Assembly (NCBI GenBank): GCA_945878695.1
Contig: CAMDXI010000002.1
Coordinates: 57,462-121,461 of the forward strand
Length of the DNA: 64,000 bases
Source of the DNA: Methylotenera oryzisoli
GTDB lineage: Bacteria > Pseudomonadota > Gammaproteobacteria > Burkholderiales > Methylophilaceae
Reading direction: 5' to 3'
Shown here piece by piece: positions 1 to 8,378 of the stretch. Under the pieces are notes generated by a model. The model saw nothing but the letters and a program-made list of their open reading frames with translations. It ran no database searches and had not been told where the DNA came from. The translations under genes and the position numbers were made by a program. Position 1 is the first letter of the stretch; each line of letters begins with the position of its first letter.

Positions 1-587
1 CCGGTGAATACGATTTAGCTGGCTTTGCCGTGGGTTGCGTGGATAAAGAAAACATCATCAATGGCAGCACCATAGCGGCCGGCGACGTGGTGCTGGGTTT
101 GGCTTCCAGCGGCGCCCATTCCAACGGCTATTCATTAATTCGCAAGCTGATAGCAAAATCCGGCATCGATTTTGCATCGGACTTTCATGGCCGCCCATTT
201 AAAGACGTGGTGATGGCGCCTACGCGTATTTACGTTAAACCTTTATTGCAGTTGCTGGCCACTCTGCCGGTAAAAGGCATGGCGCACATTACCGGTGGTG
301 GCATCACGGAAAACATTCCGCGTGTGTTGCCAGCGGGTTTAACCGCTGAGATTAAAAAAGGCAGTTGGCCTATGCCGCCTTTATTCACTTGGCTGCAAGC
401 CCAAGGCAATGTAGCGGATTTGGAAATGTATAAAACCTTTAATTGCGGCATAGGCATGGCCGTGATTGTGGCTGAAGAGCATGCTGCTGCTGCCATAGAT
501 TTATTAACTGAGGCGGGCGAAAGCGTGTTTCACATAGGCCAAGTGCGTGCGCAAAAAGCCGGCGAAGCCCCTACGGTTGTCCTCTAA
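1..587 (+). CDS. purM: Phosphoribosylformylglycinamidine cyclo-ligase (AIR synthase), 3' part
   Basis: PurM closes the imidazole ring of 5-aminoimidazole ribonucleotide from FGAM with ATP, step five of purine synthesis, in the cytosol. The reading frame is open from base 3 to the first base pairs of the window and begins mid-protein with [11 protein letters not shown], so the 5' part lies upstream; an internal ATG at 30 is not the start. About 195 of the usual ~345 residues are visible, comprising the end of the N-terminal domain and the C-terminal domain. Family motifs seen are [15 protein letters not shown] and [17 protein letters not shown] 55-base gap separates it from the methyltransferase gene downstream. 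Identity is secure; only its truncation by the window edge limits the call. Confidence 0.96.
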   Translation, partial: GEYDLAGFAVGCVDKENIINGSTIAAGDVVLGLASSGAHSNGYSLIRKLIAKSGIDFASDFHGRPFKDVVMAPTRIYVKPLLQLLATLPVKGMAHITGGGITENIPRVLPAGLTAEIKKGSWPMPPLFTWLQAQGNVADLEMYKTFNCGIGMAVIVAEEHAAAAIDLLTEAGESVFHIGQVRAQKAGEAPTVVL

Positions 588-642
588 GCCTATCCTGTCT
601 AGCGCAAGTCGCTGGCCGCATTAACCATATAAAGAAAAGCAA

Positions 643-2118
643 ATGACCCCAAATTTAATCCGGCAAGCGGCGGTAATGTTATCCAATCTTCTGGAATTCA
701 ATAGCCCGGCGGATGCCAAGCTGAGCGAATTTTTTCGCAACAACCGCGATTTGGGCACCAAAGAACGGGCCTTTGTCGCTGAGAGTGTTTACGGCGTATT
801 GCGCCGCTTGCGCTTTCTAAGTGCGGTCACCGCTACCGACGACACCGATAACGACGACGCGCGTAAATTGGTCTTGGCCTGGATGTTGCGCATACAAGGC
901 ATGAGCATACAAAAAATGGAGCCCATGCTCAGCGAGCAGCAAATCGAATGGGCCCGCACCATTAAAGCCAAATCCACAGAAAACCTACCGTTGGCCGTGC
1001 AGGCCGATGTGCGCGATTGGTTGTGGGAGAAATTGGTGGCGCAATACGGTGAGGCTGAGGCCTTGACCATAGCCCGTAGCATGCACGAAGGTGCGACCTT
1101 GGATATACGCGTCAACACCATCAAAGCCACGCGCGATGAGGTGCTGGCAAAATTTATCGCCGAAAACACCACGGGGGAGGCGAACATCACCACCACCCCG
1201 TATTCACCTATTGGTTTGCGCATGCCTTTGCGCTTAAACATTAGCCGTCATGCGATGTTTACCGATGGCCAAATCGAAGTGCAAGACGAAGGCAGTCAAA
1301 TCCTAGCGCATTTGGTGGCAGCCAAGCGTGGCATGATGGTGGCAGATTTCTGTGCCGGTGCCGGCGGTAAGACCTTAGCCATGGGCGCCTTAATGCGCAA
1401 TACCGGCCGTTTGTATGCGTTTGATGTGTCGGAAAAACGCTTGCACAGCCTAGGCCAACGCTTAAAACGTTCGGGCTTAAGCAACCTTAATGCGCAGCGC
1501 ATCAACGGTGAAAATGACCCTAAATTAAAACGCTTAAACGGAAAATTTGATCGCGTGTTGGTCGATGCACCCTGTACAGGCTTGGGCACATTGCGCCGCA
1601 ATCCGGATTTAAAATGGCGCCAAACGCCACAAGATTTAGCCGAGTTAACCGTTAAGCAAGCGGCGATTTTAGCCCGTGCGGCCAAGTTAACTAAAGCCGG
1701 CGGCCGTTTAATTTATTCCACCTGCAGCTTGTTAAGCGACGAAAACGAACAGATAGCGCAAGCTTTTTTAGCCGCTCACCCAGACTACACCTTGCTCAAC
1801 GCGGCCGAGATTTTGAGCCAACAGCAAATTGCATTGGACACCGGCCCTTATTTAAAACTGCTGCCGCATTTGCATCAGACCGATGGTTTCTTTGCTGCCG
1901 TGTTTGAAAAAACCGCTGACACGCTGGTGAAGAAAGCGCCAGTGACAATTGCCGTTGCGGTGGAAGCAGAGGCAGTGGAAAAAGTAGCTGCGCCAAAAAA
2001 AGCCAGCACGGATAAAAAACCCAGTGCCGTTAAAAAACCCAGTGCCGTTAAAAAAGCCACGGCCACGGAAAAAGCACCAGTCAAAAAAGCCGTTAAAGTA
2101 AAAGCCGTCAAGGCTTAA
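643..2118 (+). CDS. RsmB/NOP-family rRNA (cytosine-5) methyltransferase with Lys-rich tail
   Basis: Probable SAM-dependent m5C methyltransferase acting on 16S rRNA, cytosolic. The N-terminal ~110 residues resemble the NusB-like RNA-binding region of RsmB (FFRNNRDLGTKERAFVAESV). The Rossmann-like catalytic domain has SAM motif I DFCAGAGGKT (235-244), motif IV DAPCTG with Cys311 and motif VI YSTCS with Cys361; the two cysteines are the catalytic and release pair of this family. Residues ~430-491 form a Lys/Ala/Pro tail not normal for the family, including an exact duplication of 18 bases at 2014-2049 that encodes KKPSAV twice. The start at 643 follows a weak purine-rich site. The stop lies 4 bases before the symporter ATG, so the two are probably cotranscribed. 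The exact target cytosine cannot be read from sequence. Confidence 0.87.
   Translation: MTPNLIRQAAVMLSNLLEFNSPADAKLSEFFRNNRDLGTKERAFVAESVYGVLRRLRFLSAVTATDDTDNDDARKLVLAWMLRIQGMSIQKMEPMLSEQQIEWARTIKAKSTENLPLAVQADVRDWLWEKLVAQYGEAEALTIARSMHEGATLDIRVNTIKATRDEVLAKFIAENTTGEANITTTPYSPIGLRMPLRLNISRHAMFTDGQIEVQDEGSQILAHLVAAKRGMMVADFCAGAGGKTLAMGALMRNTGRLYAFDVSEKRLHSLGQRLKRSGLSNLNAQRINGENDPKLKRLNGKFDRVLVDAPCTGLGTLRRNPDLKWRQTPQDLAELTVKQAAILARAAKLTKAGGRLIYSTCSLLSDENEQIAQAFLAAHPDYTLLNAAEILSQQQIALDTGPYLKLLPHLHQTDGFFAAVFEKTADTLVKKAPVTIAVAVEAEAVEKVAAPKKASTDKKPSAVKKPSAVKKATATEKAPVKKAVKVKAVKA
2014..2049 (+). repeat. Exact 18-bp tandem duplication in the Lys-rich tail of the RsmB-like gene
   Basis: Two identical copies of AAAAAACCCAGTGCCGTT lie at 2014-2031 and 2032-2049, in frame, each encoding Lys-Lys-Pro-Ser-Ala-Val. 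A degenerate third copy begins at 2050. Identical codons imply a recent slip or unequal crossover. Confidence 0.9.
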
Positions 2119-2122
2119 TGGC

Positions 2123-3358
2123 ATGATGAAATGGCCTAGCCTCAACCTGCAAATTTTATTAGGCGCTGTGTTTGGGGTCGCGCTAGGGGCTTATTTTCAT
2201 AATCTAGGCGCATCCCACCCATTGACGCAGGGCGGGGTCTATGCGGCCAGTTTGCTGGGCACCCTATTCATCGATTTACTCAAAATGATCTTGATCCCCT
2301 TGGTGTTTTGTTCCATTGCGGTCGGCATCGCTAACCTGCGCCAACACCAGCAAATGCATAGGGTGTGGGTGACCACCTTGATCTTTTTCATTAGCAGTAT
2401 GGCTATCGCCATTATTCTAGCTTTGCTGGCCGGCAATTACTTTAAGCCTGGGGCGGGTTTGCATCTGTCTATGTTTGAGCATGCCATGCAAAACTTTGAA
2501 GCCAAGCAACTGCCCTTGCCGGAATTTTTAGCGCAATTTTTACACGGCCTATTCGTCAATCCGTTTACTGCGTTATCGCAAGGCAACGTGCTGGCGGTGG
2601 TGTGTTTTGCGCTAATCTTAGGCATAGCACTGGTCATGGGTGGCGACCGCTACAAGGCTCTATTAGCCCTGTTACAAGAAGGCTTGGCCGTGTGCATGCA
2701 AGTGGTGGGCTGGATTATGCGCATCGCCCCCTTAGGCATCATGGCCTTACTCATGCAATTGGTTGCCATGCAAAACTTGGCCATGCTCAGCACCTTAGCT
2801 AAGTTTGTGGCGGTGGTGGTCGGCACCACTTTATTGCATGGTGTCATCGTGCTGCCTTTAATCCTCTATCTGTTTACCGGTAAAACCCCATTGTGGTTTT
2901 GGCGTGGTGCGCGCGAGGCCTTGATGACGGCGTTTGCCACCAGCTCCAGCTCGGCGACGCTGCCGGTTACCTTACGTTGTGCCAACGACCACTTGCAGGT
3001 TAAGCCGGCCATTGCCGGTTTTGTGATTCCTTTAGGCGCCACCATCAACATGGATGGCACGGCTTTGTACGAGGCTGCGGCAGCATTATTCATTGCCAAT
3101 TTAGTTGGCATAGAATTAAGTTTTGTGCAGCAACTGATCGTGTTTTTTACCGCCATGATTGCTGCCATGGGCGCGCCTGGCATACCGAGTGCCGGCATGG
3201 TCACCATGGTCATGGTCTTGCAATCGGTGGGTTTGCCGGCTGAGGCCATTGCCATTTTATTGCCCATAGACCGCCTGCTCGACACCTTGCGCACCACGGT
3301 CAATGTGGAAGGCGACATGGTGGGCAGCTTGGTTGTGCAAAAATTACTTAAAAATTAG
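2123..3358 (+). CDS. Dicarboxylate/amino acid:cation symporter (DAACS family)
   Basis: Inner-membrane secondary transporter of the GltP/DctA family that couples Na+ or H+ to uptake of glutamate, aspartate or C4-dicarboxylates. The 411-residue length, eight or so hydrophobic segments and family motifs fit: a serine-rich re-entrant loop (FATSSSSATLPVT), the NMDGTALYEA motif, and the C-terminal segment with PIDRLLDTLRTTVNVEGD, where the aspartates and arginine shape the substrate site. The TTVNVEGD end argues for an acidic substrate, but the exact one is not decidable. ATG at 2123 is followed by a second ATG at 2126; either may be used. The gene follows the RsmB-like gene by 4 bases. Confidence 0.9.
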   Translation: MMKWPSLNLQILLGAVFGVALGAYFHNLGASHPLTQGGVYAASLLGTLFIDLLKMILIPLVFCSIAVGIANLRQHQQMHRVWVTTLIFFISSMAIAIILALLAGNYFKPGAGLHLSMFEHAMQNFEAKQLPLPEFLAQFLHGLFVNPFTALSQGNVLAVVCFALILGIALVMGGDRYKALLALLQEGLAVCMQVVGWIMRIAPLGIMALLMQLVAMQNLAMLSTLAKFVAVVVGTTLLHGVIVLPLILYLFTGKTPLWFWRGAREALMTAFATSSSSATLPVTLRCANDHLQVKPAIAGFVIPLGATINMDGTALYEAAAALFIANLVGIELSFVQQLIVFFTAMIAAMGAPGIPSAGMVTMVMVLQSVGLPAEAIAILLPIDRLLDTLRTTVNVEGDMVGSLVVQKLLKN

Positions 3359-3403
3359 CCTGGCTAATTGCTTACCCCCCCATTACTAACGACTCGTTTG
3401 CAC

Positions 3404-3426
3404 CTACCCATGTTTCTAATGGGTAG
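3404..3426. promoter_or_regulatory. Inverted NarL-type heptamers upstream of nnrS
   Basis: TACCCAT at 3405-3411 and its inverse ATGGGTA at 3419-3425 both match the NarL/NarP heptamer consensus TACYYMT. They are separated by 7 bases and extended by one more pair on the outside (CTACCCAT/ATGGGTAG). The centre is about 97 bases upstream of the predicted transcription start near 3512. Classical NarP sites have a 2-base spacer, so this arrangement suits NarL better. The same sequence could form an RNA hairpin acting on the upstream transcript, but no T-run follows. Confidence 0.55.
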
Positions 3427-3463
3427 GGCCGGTTCAAATAAATAGCCATTTAAATTTAAATGA

Positions 3464-3505
3464 CTGATTTAAATCAAATCCAATCTTTAGCATTAACCTG
3501 ATAAT
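3464..3505 (+). promoter_or_regulatory. FNR-type box and -10 element (class II promoter) for nnrS-narXL
   Basis: CTGATTTAAATCAA at 3464-3477 matches the FNR consensus TTGAT-N4-ATCAA at nine of ten positions. A GATAAT -10 element lies at 3500-3505. The distance between the centre of the palindrome (3470.5) and the -10 centre (3502.5) is 32 bases, which places the box at about -41.5, the class II FNR position. The expected start is near 3512, giving a ~50-base leader before nnrS. This indicates anaerobic activation by an FNR/Anr-type regulator encoded outside the window. Confidence 0.7.
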
Positions 3506-3560
3506 GACCCTTGCGGTATGGTTGAATAGATCGCATTTATTCACGTAAAAGGATGGTTGC

Positions 3561-4769
3561 ATGGGTGATTTAGTCAAAATATGGCGAATTTTTAGTTCGG
3601 CACCCCATCGGGTTTTCTTTTTCTGGGGTGGGGTTCAGTCCTTACTCTCGTTGTCTTGGTGGCTAATTGATTTAGCCGGACGCTATGCTGGGTTGTTCGC
3701 GCCCATATCATGGACCCTTCCCCCTGTTGATGCTCATGCTTTTTTGATGATTTATGGCTTCTTCCCATTTTTCATTTTTGGTTTTTTAATGACCACATTT
3801 CCTCGCTGGATGAACGGTGAAGAAGTCGAGCGCAGGGCCTACCTAGCAGCATTTTCCTTGATGGCCTGTGGGTCAATGTTGTTTTATGTAGGTTTAATAT
3901 TTAGTTTAATCGTTTTAAAAATAGCCTACTTATCATTCTTGGCAGGATGGGGCTTGGGATTGCATGCATTGTTGCGGGTCTATCGGCGTGCTAAGCACCC
4001 CGATAAGCGCCATGCAACTATCACTTGGGTGGTGCTGGGCGTGGGTTGGATACTGTTGTTTGGGTTTGCTAGTAGTCAGACAGGCTTAATCGCCATTGCC
4101 AAGGTAGGCGGTATTTGGTTAATTTTATTACCAGTATTTTTTGCCGTCAGCCACAGGATGATTCCCTTTTTTTCCGCCAACGTTATAGCCAACTACAACA
4201 TTGTTCGACCTAATTGGGCGCTAACCTTAGTGCCTGGCTTTGCGCTTATACATGGCCTATTTGAGCTTCTTGGCCTGCCGGCATGGACATGGTTGGTTGA
4301 TTTGCCTATGGCAGTTAGCGCACTGTATTTAACGCGCGCTTGGCGCCTGCGCGATAGCCTTCGTGTGCCTATATTGGCTATGTTGCATATTGGCTTTGCA
4401 TGGTTAGGTTTGGCGCTAATTTTGTACGCATTGCAAAGTCTAGTTTTATTTTTTACGGGGCAATGGATATTGGCTAAAGCGCCTTTGCATGCGCTTAGCA
4501 TAGGCTACTTTAGCTCGGTGCTAATGGCCATGGCTACTCGGGTTACCTTAGGGCATTCGGGAAGAATGCTCCAAGCCGATCAATTAACATGGCTTGTTTT
4601 CTTGTCTTTTCAATCCGTAGCCATGTTGAGGCTGGTTGCAGAAATACCTGGCTTAGACTTTATGATGCGCACGCACTTTTATCTTTGTGCGGCAGTGGTT
4701 TGGTTGATTTGTTTTGGGATTTGGGCTTATAAATACCTGCCTATTCATTGGCAGGATAGGGCTCATTAA
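3561..4769 (+). CDS. nnrS: NnrS family haem-copper membrane protein (nitric oxide response)
   Basis: NnrS is a 12-helix inner-membrane haem- and copper-binding protein found with denitrification genes and linked to tolerance of nitrosative stress by limiting formation of iron-nitrosyl complexes. The 402-residue product is almost wholly hydrophobic with twelve or so membrane segments. It has histidines in typical places, for example HRVFFFWGG near the N-terminus, DAHAFLMIYGFFPFFIFGF, SHRMIPFFSANV, the HALSIGYFSS segment and ATRVTLGHSGR. ATG 3561 is preceded by AAAGGA at 3547-3552. It is first in a probable operon with narX and narL, behind an FNR-type promoter and NarL heptamers. The molecular activity of NnrS is still only partly understood. 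Confidence 0.88.
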   Translation: MGDLVKIWRIFSSAPHRVFFFWGGVQSLLSLSWWLIDLAGRYAGLFAPISWTLPPVDAHAFLMIYGFFPFFIFGFLMTTFPRWMNGEEVERRAYLAAFSLMACGSMLFYVGLIFSLIVLKIAYLSFLAGWGLGLHALLRVYRRAKHPDKRHATITWVVLGVGWILLFGFASSQTGLIAIAKVGGIWLILLPVFFAVSHRMIPFFSANVIANYNIVRPNWALTLVPGFALIHGLFELLGLPAWTWLVDLPMAVSALYLTRAWRLRDSLRVPILAMLHIGFAWLGLALILYALQSLVLFFTGQWILAKAPLHALSIGYFSSVLMAMATRVTLGHSGRMLQADQLTWLVFLSFQSVAMLRLVAEIPGLDFMMRTHFYLCAAVVWLICFGIWAYKYLPIHWQDRAH

Positions 4770-4814
4770 GCGTGTAAGCGACTAGCTAAGCTAGCCAAAG
4801 TTGGGTGATGACTA

Positions 4815-6260
4815 ATGATGATGAAGCGCAAAATTCGCGACAAGATTATAGGCTTATTGCTGCTCTATTTTTTAGTGGCAATGCTGGCCATAAGTGCAAC
4901 CTTGACGGCATCTTGGCGCCTGGAAGGGGCTGCCGCCGCGATCAATGAGGCAGGCAGAGAGCGCATGCGCTCTTATCGAATAGCCTATTTGTTGGAGCGG
5001 CAAGTAGCTTCGCCTGAAGCGCAATTGCAGCAAGTGATAGAGCAAGAAATGCGTTCATTTGAATCGGGATTACTTGAATTGTCCCAAGGCAATCCGCAAC
5101 GCCCATTGTTTTTACCTAAAGAGCCTGAAGTGCGCTCTAGAATGGCTCATTTAACTCGTTCTTGGCAAAGTAACATCAAGCCACAAATTACAAAAATTCT
5201 TGGCAGTCGCAGGCAAGTGGAACAGCAAGTTGCCCTGCAAAGTTACCGGCCTATGCTGGAAAATTATGTTGCTAGCATTAATAATTTAGTCAGCTTGCTT
5301 GAGCGCAGCAATGCAAAATCCACCTTGTATTTACGTAGCTTACAGGTCGTTTTAATGTTGTTAGCGTTGGCAGGTACGATATTGATGGTTTACCTTTTTA
5401 TGCGTATGGTGGTGCGTCCAGTCACCCAGTTGCGTGAGGGGATGCAGAGGATGACTGGCGCAGATTTTGCGGTGCGGTTGCCAGTCGATAGTCAAGATGA
5501 GTTGGGTGAATTGGCCCTCGGCTTTAACCGCATGGCCGATGAGTTGCAAGATCTGTATGCCACCTTGGAACAACGCGTTGAAGATAAAACCCGTAGCATA
5601 GAGGCTAAAAATCGTGAATTGGCTACCTTGGATAAGGAAATGGCGATTTCGGAACAACGTAATTTGTTGGCGCAGGAGTTGCACGATAGCATTGCCCAGT
5701 CATTGGCTTTTCTCAATATTCAAACACAATTAGTGCAAGAAGATTTTAAACAGGCGCATCATGAAGAAGTTGAGCAAGGTTTAGTTAAAATTCGTGAAGG
5801 CGTACAGGAAAGTTACGACCACGTGCGTGAATTGTTATTGCATTTTCGTAGCCGTTTTAGCGGGACGGATTTGTTAACAGCCATAGGAATGGCTTTGGAA
5901 AAGGTGACTGAGCAAACCGGGATTAAGACCAGTTTAAATGCCATCGGACAGATGCCGCTGCTGCAAGCTGAGCAAGTGACGCAGCTCATGCACATCGTGC
6001 AAGAAGCACTTTCTAATGTGCGCAAGCACGCCCACGCCAGTTTAATTGATGTGGAAATAACCTGGGCTTCGGCATTTGAAATTCATATACGGGACAATGG
6101 GGTCGGCTTTGACGTGCAGCAAGATCCAGGTGAGGCGCACGTCGGCCTACGTATTATGCACGAACGTGCACAGCGTATCGGCGCACTACTGATTGTTAAG
6201 GCCACTGTTAATGGCACGCATATTTGCCTCATACTGCCGAAGTCATTAACCGGAAACTAA
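4815..6260 (+). CDS. narX: Nitrate/nitrite sensor histidine kinase NarX, short form
   Basis: Membrane-bound sensor that detects nitrate in the periplasm and phosphorylates NarL. Order: transmembrane helix ~12-31; periplasmic helical domain with a recognisable P-box (AAINEAGRERMRSYRIA, ~38-55), the nitrate-binding segment; second helix ~172-196; HAMP ~196-248; short coiled coil; HisKA_3 box with ELHDSIAQS, phospho-acceptor His290; then N box (EALSNVRKHAHA) and G box (DNGVGFD) of the ATPase domain. At 481 residues it is well below the ~600 of enterobacterial NarX: HAMP leads almost directly into the kinase and the cysteine-containing central domain is absent. Three ATG codons start at 4815, 4818 and 4821; the first is used here. 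Its stop is 4 bases from narL. Confidence 0.9.
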   Translation: MMMKRKIRDKIIGLLLLYFLVAMLAISATLTASWRLEGAAAAINEAGRERMRSYRIAYLLERQVASPEAQLQQVIEQEMRSFESGLLELSQGNPQRPLFLPKEPEVRSRMAHLTRSWQSNIKPQITKILGSRRQVEQQVALQSYRPMLENYVASINNLVSLLERSNAKSTLYLRSLQVVLMLLALAGTILMVYLFMRMVVRPVTQLREGMQRMTGADFAVRLPVDSQDELGELALGFNRMADELQDLYATLEQRVEDKTRSIEAKNRELATLDKEMAISEQRNLLAQELHDSIAQSLAFLNIQTQLVQEDFKQAHHEEVEQGLVKIREGVQESYDHVRELLLHFRSRFSGTDLLTAIGMALEKVTEQTGIKTSLNAIGQMPLLQAEQVTQLMHIVQEALSNVRKHAHASLIDVEITWASAFEIHIRDNGVGFDVQQDPGEAHVGLRIMHERAQRIGALLIVKATVNGTHICLILPKSLTGN

Positions 6261-6264
6261 GCTT

Positions 6265-6927
6265 ATGCATGAGACCCGCGTTTTAATTATTGATGATCAC
6301 ACCTTATTTCGCAGTGGCATTAAATTGTTACTTGAGCGCCAAGCTGGATTTGCTGTGGTGGGCGAGGCAGGTAACGCTTTAGATGGAGTTAAGCGCGCAA
6401 AAAAACTCAAGCCAGATGTCATTTTGTTGGACTTGCATATGCCGGATACGAGCGGTTTGCAAGTGATCGCTTTGTTGCGTGAAGAAGCCCCCTTGGCGCA
6501 AATTATTATGCTGACCGTGTCAGAAGACGCGGAAGATTTGTTGGAAGCACTGCGTGCTGGCGCTCGGGGCTACTTGCTAAAAAACATAGAGACCGATTTT
6601 TTACTAGATGCCATAGCTCGGGCGGCTAAGGCTGAATCGGTTATGTCGCCAGTCATGGCAAATAAGCTGGCCGATGCCATACGCGCACCCGCTAAGGAAA
6701 TAGGCCATATTGATTCTGGCATAGAAAGACTAACTGTACGTGAACGTGAAGTCATCATTATGTTGGCGCGTGGTGCTAGCAATAAAGAGATTGCCCGTAG
6801 TCTTGATTTAGTCGAGTCCACCGTCAAGATACACGTGCAAGGCATACTGCGAAAACTTAATTTATCTAGCCGCGTTCAGGCTGCGGTATTGGCCGTTGAG
6901 CGTGGTTTAGTTAGCAATCAGCCCTAA
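6265..6927 (+). CDS. narL: Nitrate/nitrite response regulator NarL
   Basis: Two-domain NarL/FixJ-type transcription regulator activated by NarX. The receiver domain (1-~120) shows the acidic pair Asp10-Asp11, phospho-acceptor Asp56 within VILLDLHMPD, and the conserved Lys in YLLKNI. A LuxR-type helix-turn-helix occupies ~152-215 (LTVREREVIIMLARGASNKE, then the recognition helix in VESTVKIHVQGILRKL). It would bind TACYYMT heptamers such as the inverted pair upstream of nnrS, giving autoregulation, and those near narK1. The gene lies immediately behind narX and ends just before a perfect 14-base-pair hairpin. NarL rather than NarP is chosen because it sits with narX and the narGHJI operon; sequence alone separates them poorly. 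Confidence 0.9.
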   Translation: MHETRVLIIDDHTLFRSGIKLLLERQAGFAVVGEAGNALDGVKRAKKLKPDVILLDLHMPDTSGLQVIALLREEAPLAQIIMLTVSEDAEDLLEALRAGARGYLLKNIETDFLLDAIARAAKAESVMSPVMANKLADAIRAPAKEIGHIDSGIERLTVREREVIIMLARGASNKEIARSLDLVESTVKIHVQGILRKLNLSSRVQAAVLAVERGLVSNQP

Positions 6928-6950
6928 TGCAGCCCTTGTGTTACCTACCC

Positions 6951-6987
6951 AAAAGAACTAGTTAATATAAAAATAACTAGTTCTTTT
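6951..6987. terminator. Perfect 14-bp hairpin after narL, probable terminator
   Basis: AAAAGAACTAGTTA (6951-6964) and its exact reverse complement (6974-6987) flank a 9-base A/T loop. The stem is bounded by A4 and T4 tracts, so it can act in either direction. It separates the nnrS-narXL transcript from the narK1 promoter. GC content of the stem is low, so termination may be partial. Confidence 0.65.
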
Positions 6988-7022
6988 GCTTCATCTGTGC
7001 ACTCCTTTTGATTGAAGTGAAT

Positions 7023-7063
7023 TTGACGTAAGTCAATCGGGCAAATACCCCGTCTCGTAAAAT
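7023..7063 (+). promoter_or_regulatory. FNR-like palindrome and -10 element (class II promoter) for the narK1 operon
   Basis: TTGACGTAAGTCAA at 7023-7036 is a perfect 14-base palindrome in the FNR/CRP layout (TTGAC-N4-GTCAA; FNR consensus has TTGAT-N4-ATCAA). A TAAAAT -10 element lies at 7058-7063, its centre 31 bases from the palindrome centre, which puts the box near -41. Expected start is about 7070. Near-match NarL heptamers (6 of 7) occur at 6946-6952 and 7046-7052. The site is placed to drive narK1-narK2-narGHJI under oxygen limitation. Confidence 0.65.
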
Positions 7064-7093
7064 CTCCCCTGTACTTAAAAGAAGTTAAAGGGG

Positions 7094-8368
7094 ATGAAAA
7101 TGGCATCACAACAATATAAAGCTTGGTCGGTAGTGGGCATGAGCACCTTGTCTTTTACCGTGTGTTTTATGATTTGGATGATGTTTGCCGTAATCGGTAT
7201 TCCGATCAAGGCTATGTTAAGCCTGAATGAAACGCAGTTTGGTATTCTGATTGCCATGCCGGTGCTCACCGGCTCTTTGATACGATTGCCTTTAGGTATG
7301 TGGACAGACCGCTTTGGTGGGCGGGTAGTGTTCTTCAGCTTGATGTTGTCGACCGTGCTGCCTATTTATCTCATTTCCAAATGCACGGAATATTGGCAAT
7401 TCCTCATTACCGGTCTATTTGTTGGCATTGCCGGTGGTTCCTTTACGGTAGGCATAGCCTATTGTGCACGTTGGTTTCCCAAGAATAAGCAAGGACTGGC
7501 CATGGGTATTTTTGGCGCAGGCAATACTGGTGCTGCCGTCACTAAGTTGGTTGCACCCATGATAGTCGTTGCCTACGGGTGGACTATGGTGCCGCAAGTT
7601 TATGCCGTTTTGATGTTGCTAACCGCCTTCTTGTTTTGGTTTTTTAGCTACACCGATGCTACGCATAAATCCAGCACCACCGTCACCATGCGTGAGCAGT
7701 TGGCGGTATTAAAAGACCCTAAAGTATGGAAGTACAGTCAGTACTATTCCATTGTGTTTGGGGGCTACGTAGCCTTGGCGCTGTGGATGACCAAGTACTA
7801 CATCACGGAGTACGGATTCGATCTGAAATCGGCCGCTTTGATGGCCGCTGCCTTTAGTATACCGGGCGGCATATTGCGCGCGGTTGGAGGGTATTTCTCG
7901 GATAAATTCGGCGCTCACACCATTACCTGGTGGGTATTGTGGGTGTCATTGGTTTGTTTATTCTTTCTTTCCTACCCGCAAACCGACATATCCATTCTCA
8001 CTGTCAATGGACCGCAAACATTTCATGTGGGACTAGACGCCACACTCTTCACCATCATCATGTTCACCATGGGCATTGCTTTTGCCATAGGTAAAGCCTC
8101 GGTATTTAAGTACATATCCGACGATTACCCACAAAACATAGGCGTGGTGTCGGGTGTGGTGGGCTTGGCTGGGGGCATGGGCGGCTTTTTGATGCCTATT
8201 ATGTTTGGCGGCCTGGTTGATCTGACTGGCGTCCGTTCGTCGGCTTTTATGTTGATGTTCGGCATCGTGTGGGTCTCGCTCATCTGGATGTATTGGACAG
8301 AAGTGCGGCCAGTCAAAATCGGTAGGCATCATGAGCGTCAAGCAAAAAAACAAATGGTACCCATTTAA
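7094..8368 (+). CDS. narK1: Nitrate transporter NarK1 (MFS, nitrate/nitrite porter family)
   Basis: Twelve-helix inner-membrane MFS protein of the NarK1/NasA subtype, generally thought to be a nitrate/proton symporter that starts uptake before nitrite accumulates. The nitrate signature runs through GIAGGSFTVGIAYCARW (~111-127) and AMGIFGAGNTGAAVT; a nitrate-binding arginine is expected at Arg64 (SLIRLPLG). At 424 residues it is normal for the NarK1 group and shorter than NarK2. ATG 7094 follows AAAGGGG. It is the first gene of the nar structural operon; narK2 follows by 10 bases from its stop. Symporter mode is inferred from subfamily resemblance. Confidence 0.88.
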   Translation: MKMASQQYKAWSVVGMSTLSFTVCFMIWMMFAVIGIPIKAMLSLNETQFGILIAMPVLTGSLIRLPLGMWTDRFGGRVVFFSLMLSTVLPIYLISKCTEYWQFLITGLFVGIAGGSFTVGIAYCARWFPKNKQGLAMGIFGAGNTGAAVTKLVAPMIVVAYGWTMVPQVYAVLMLLTAFLFWFFSYTDATHKSSTTVTMREQLAVLKDPKVWKYSQYYSIVFGGYVALALWMTKYYITEYGFDLKSAALMAAAFSIPGGILRAVGGYFSDKFGAHTITWWVLWVSLVCLFFLSYPQTDISILTVNGPQTFHVGLDATLFTIIMFTMGIAFAIGKASVFKYISDDYPQNIGVVSGVVGLAGGMGGFLMPIMFGGLVDLTGVRSSAFMLMFGIVWVSLIWMYWTEVRPVKIGRHHERQAKKQMVPI

Positions 8369-8378
8369 GGAGAGCAAT

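Noticed and set aside
1296..1685. Long open frame antisense to the RsmB-like gene
   Set aside because: Composition mirrors the real gene on the other strand; no ribosome site or known motif. The same holds for other antisense frames, such as those opposite narG, topA and the RND pump gene.
3404..3426. The inverted repeat as a simple terminator of the symporter gene
   Set aside because: There is no T-run, and both arms match the NarL heptamer consensus beside an FNR box, so a regulatory reading fits better.
8331..8378. Upstream ATG of narK2 inside narK1
   Set aside because: ATG 8379 has a near-ideal ribosome site after the narK1 stop, while the longer version adds 16 residues not typical of the family.
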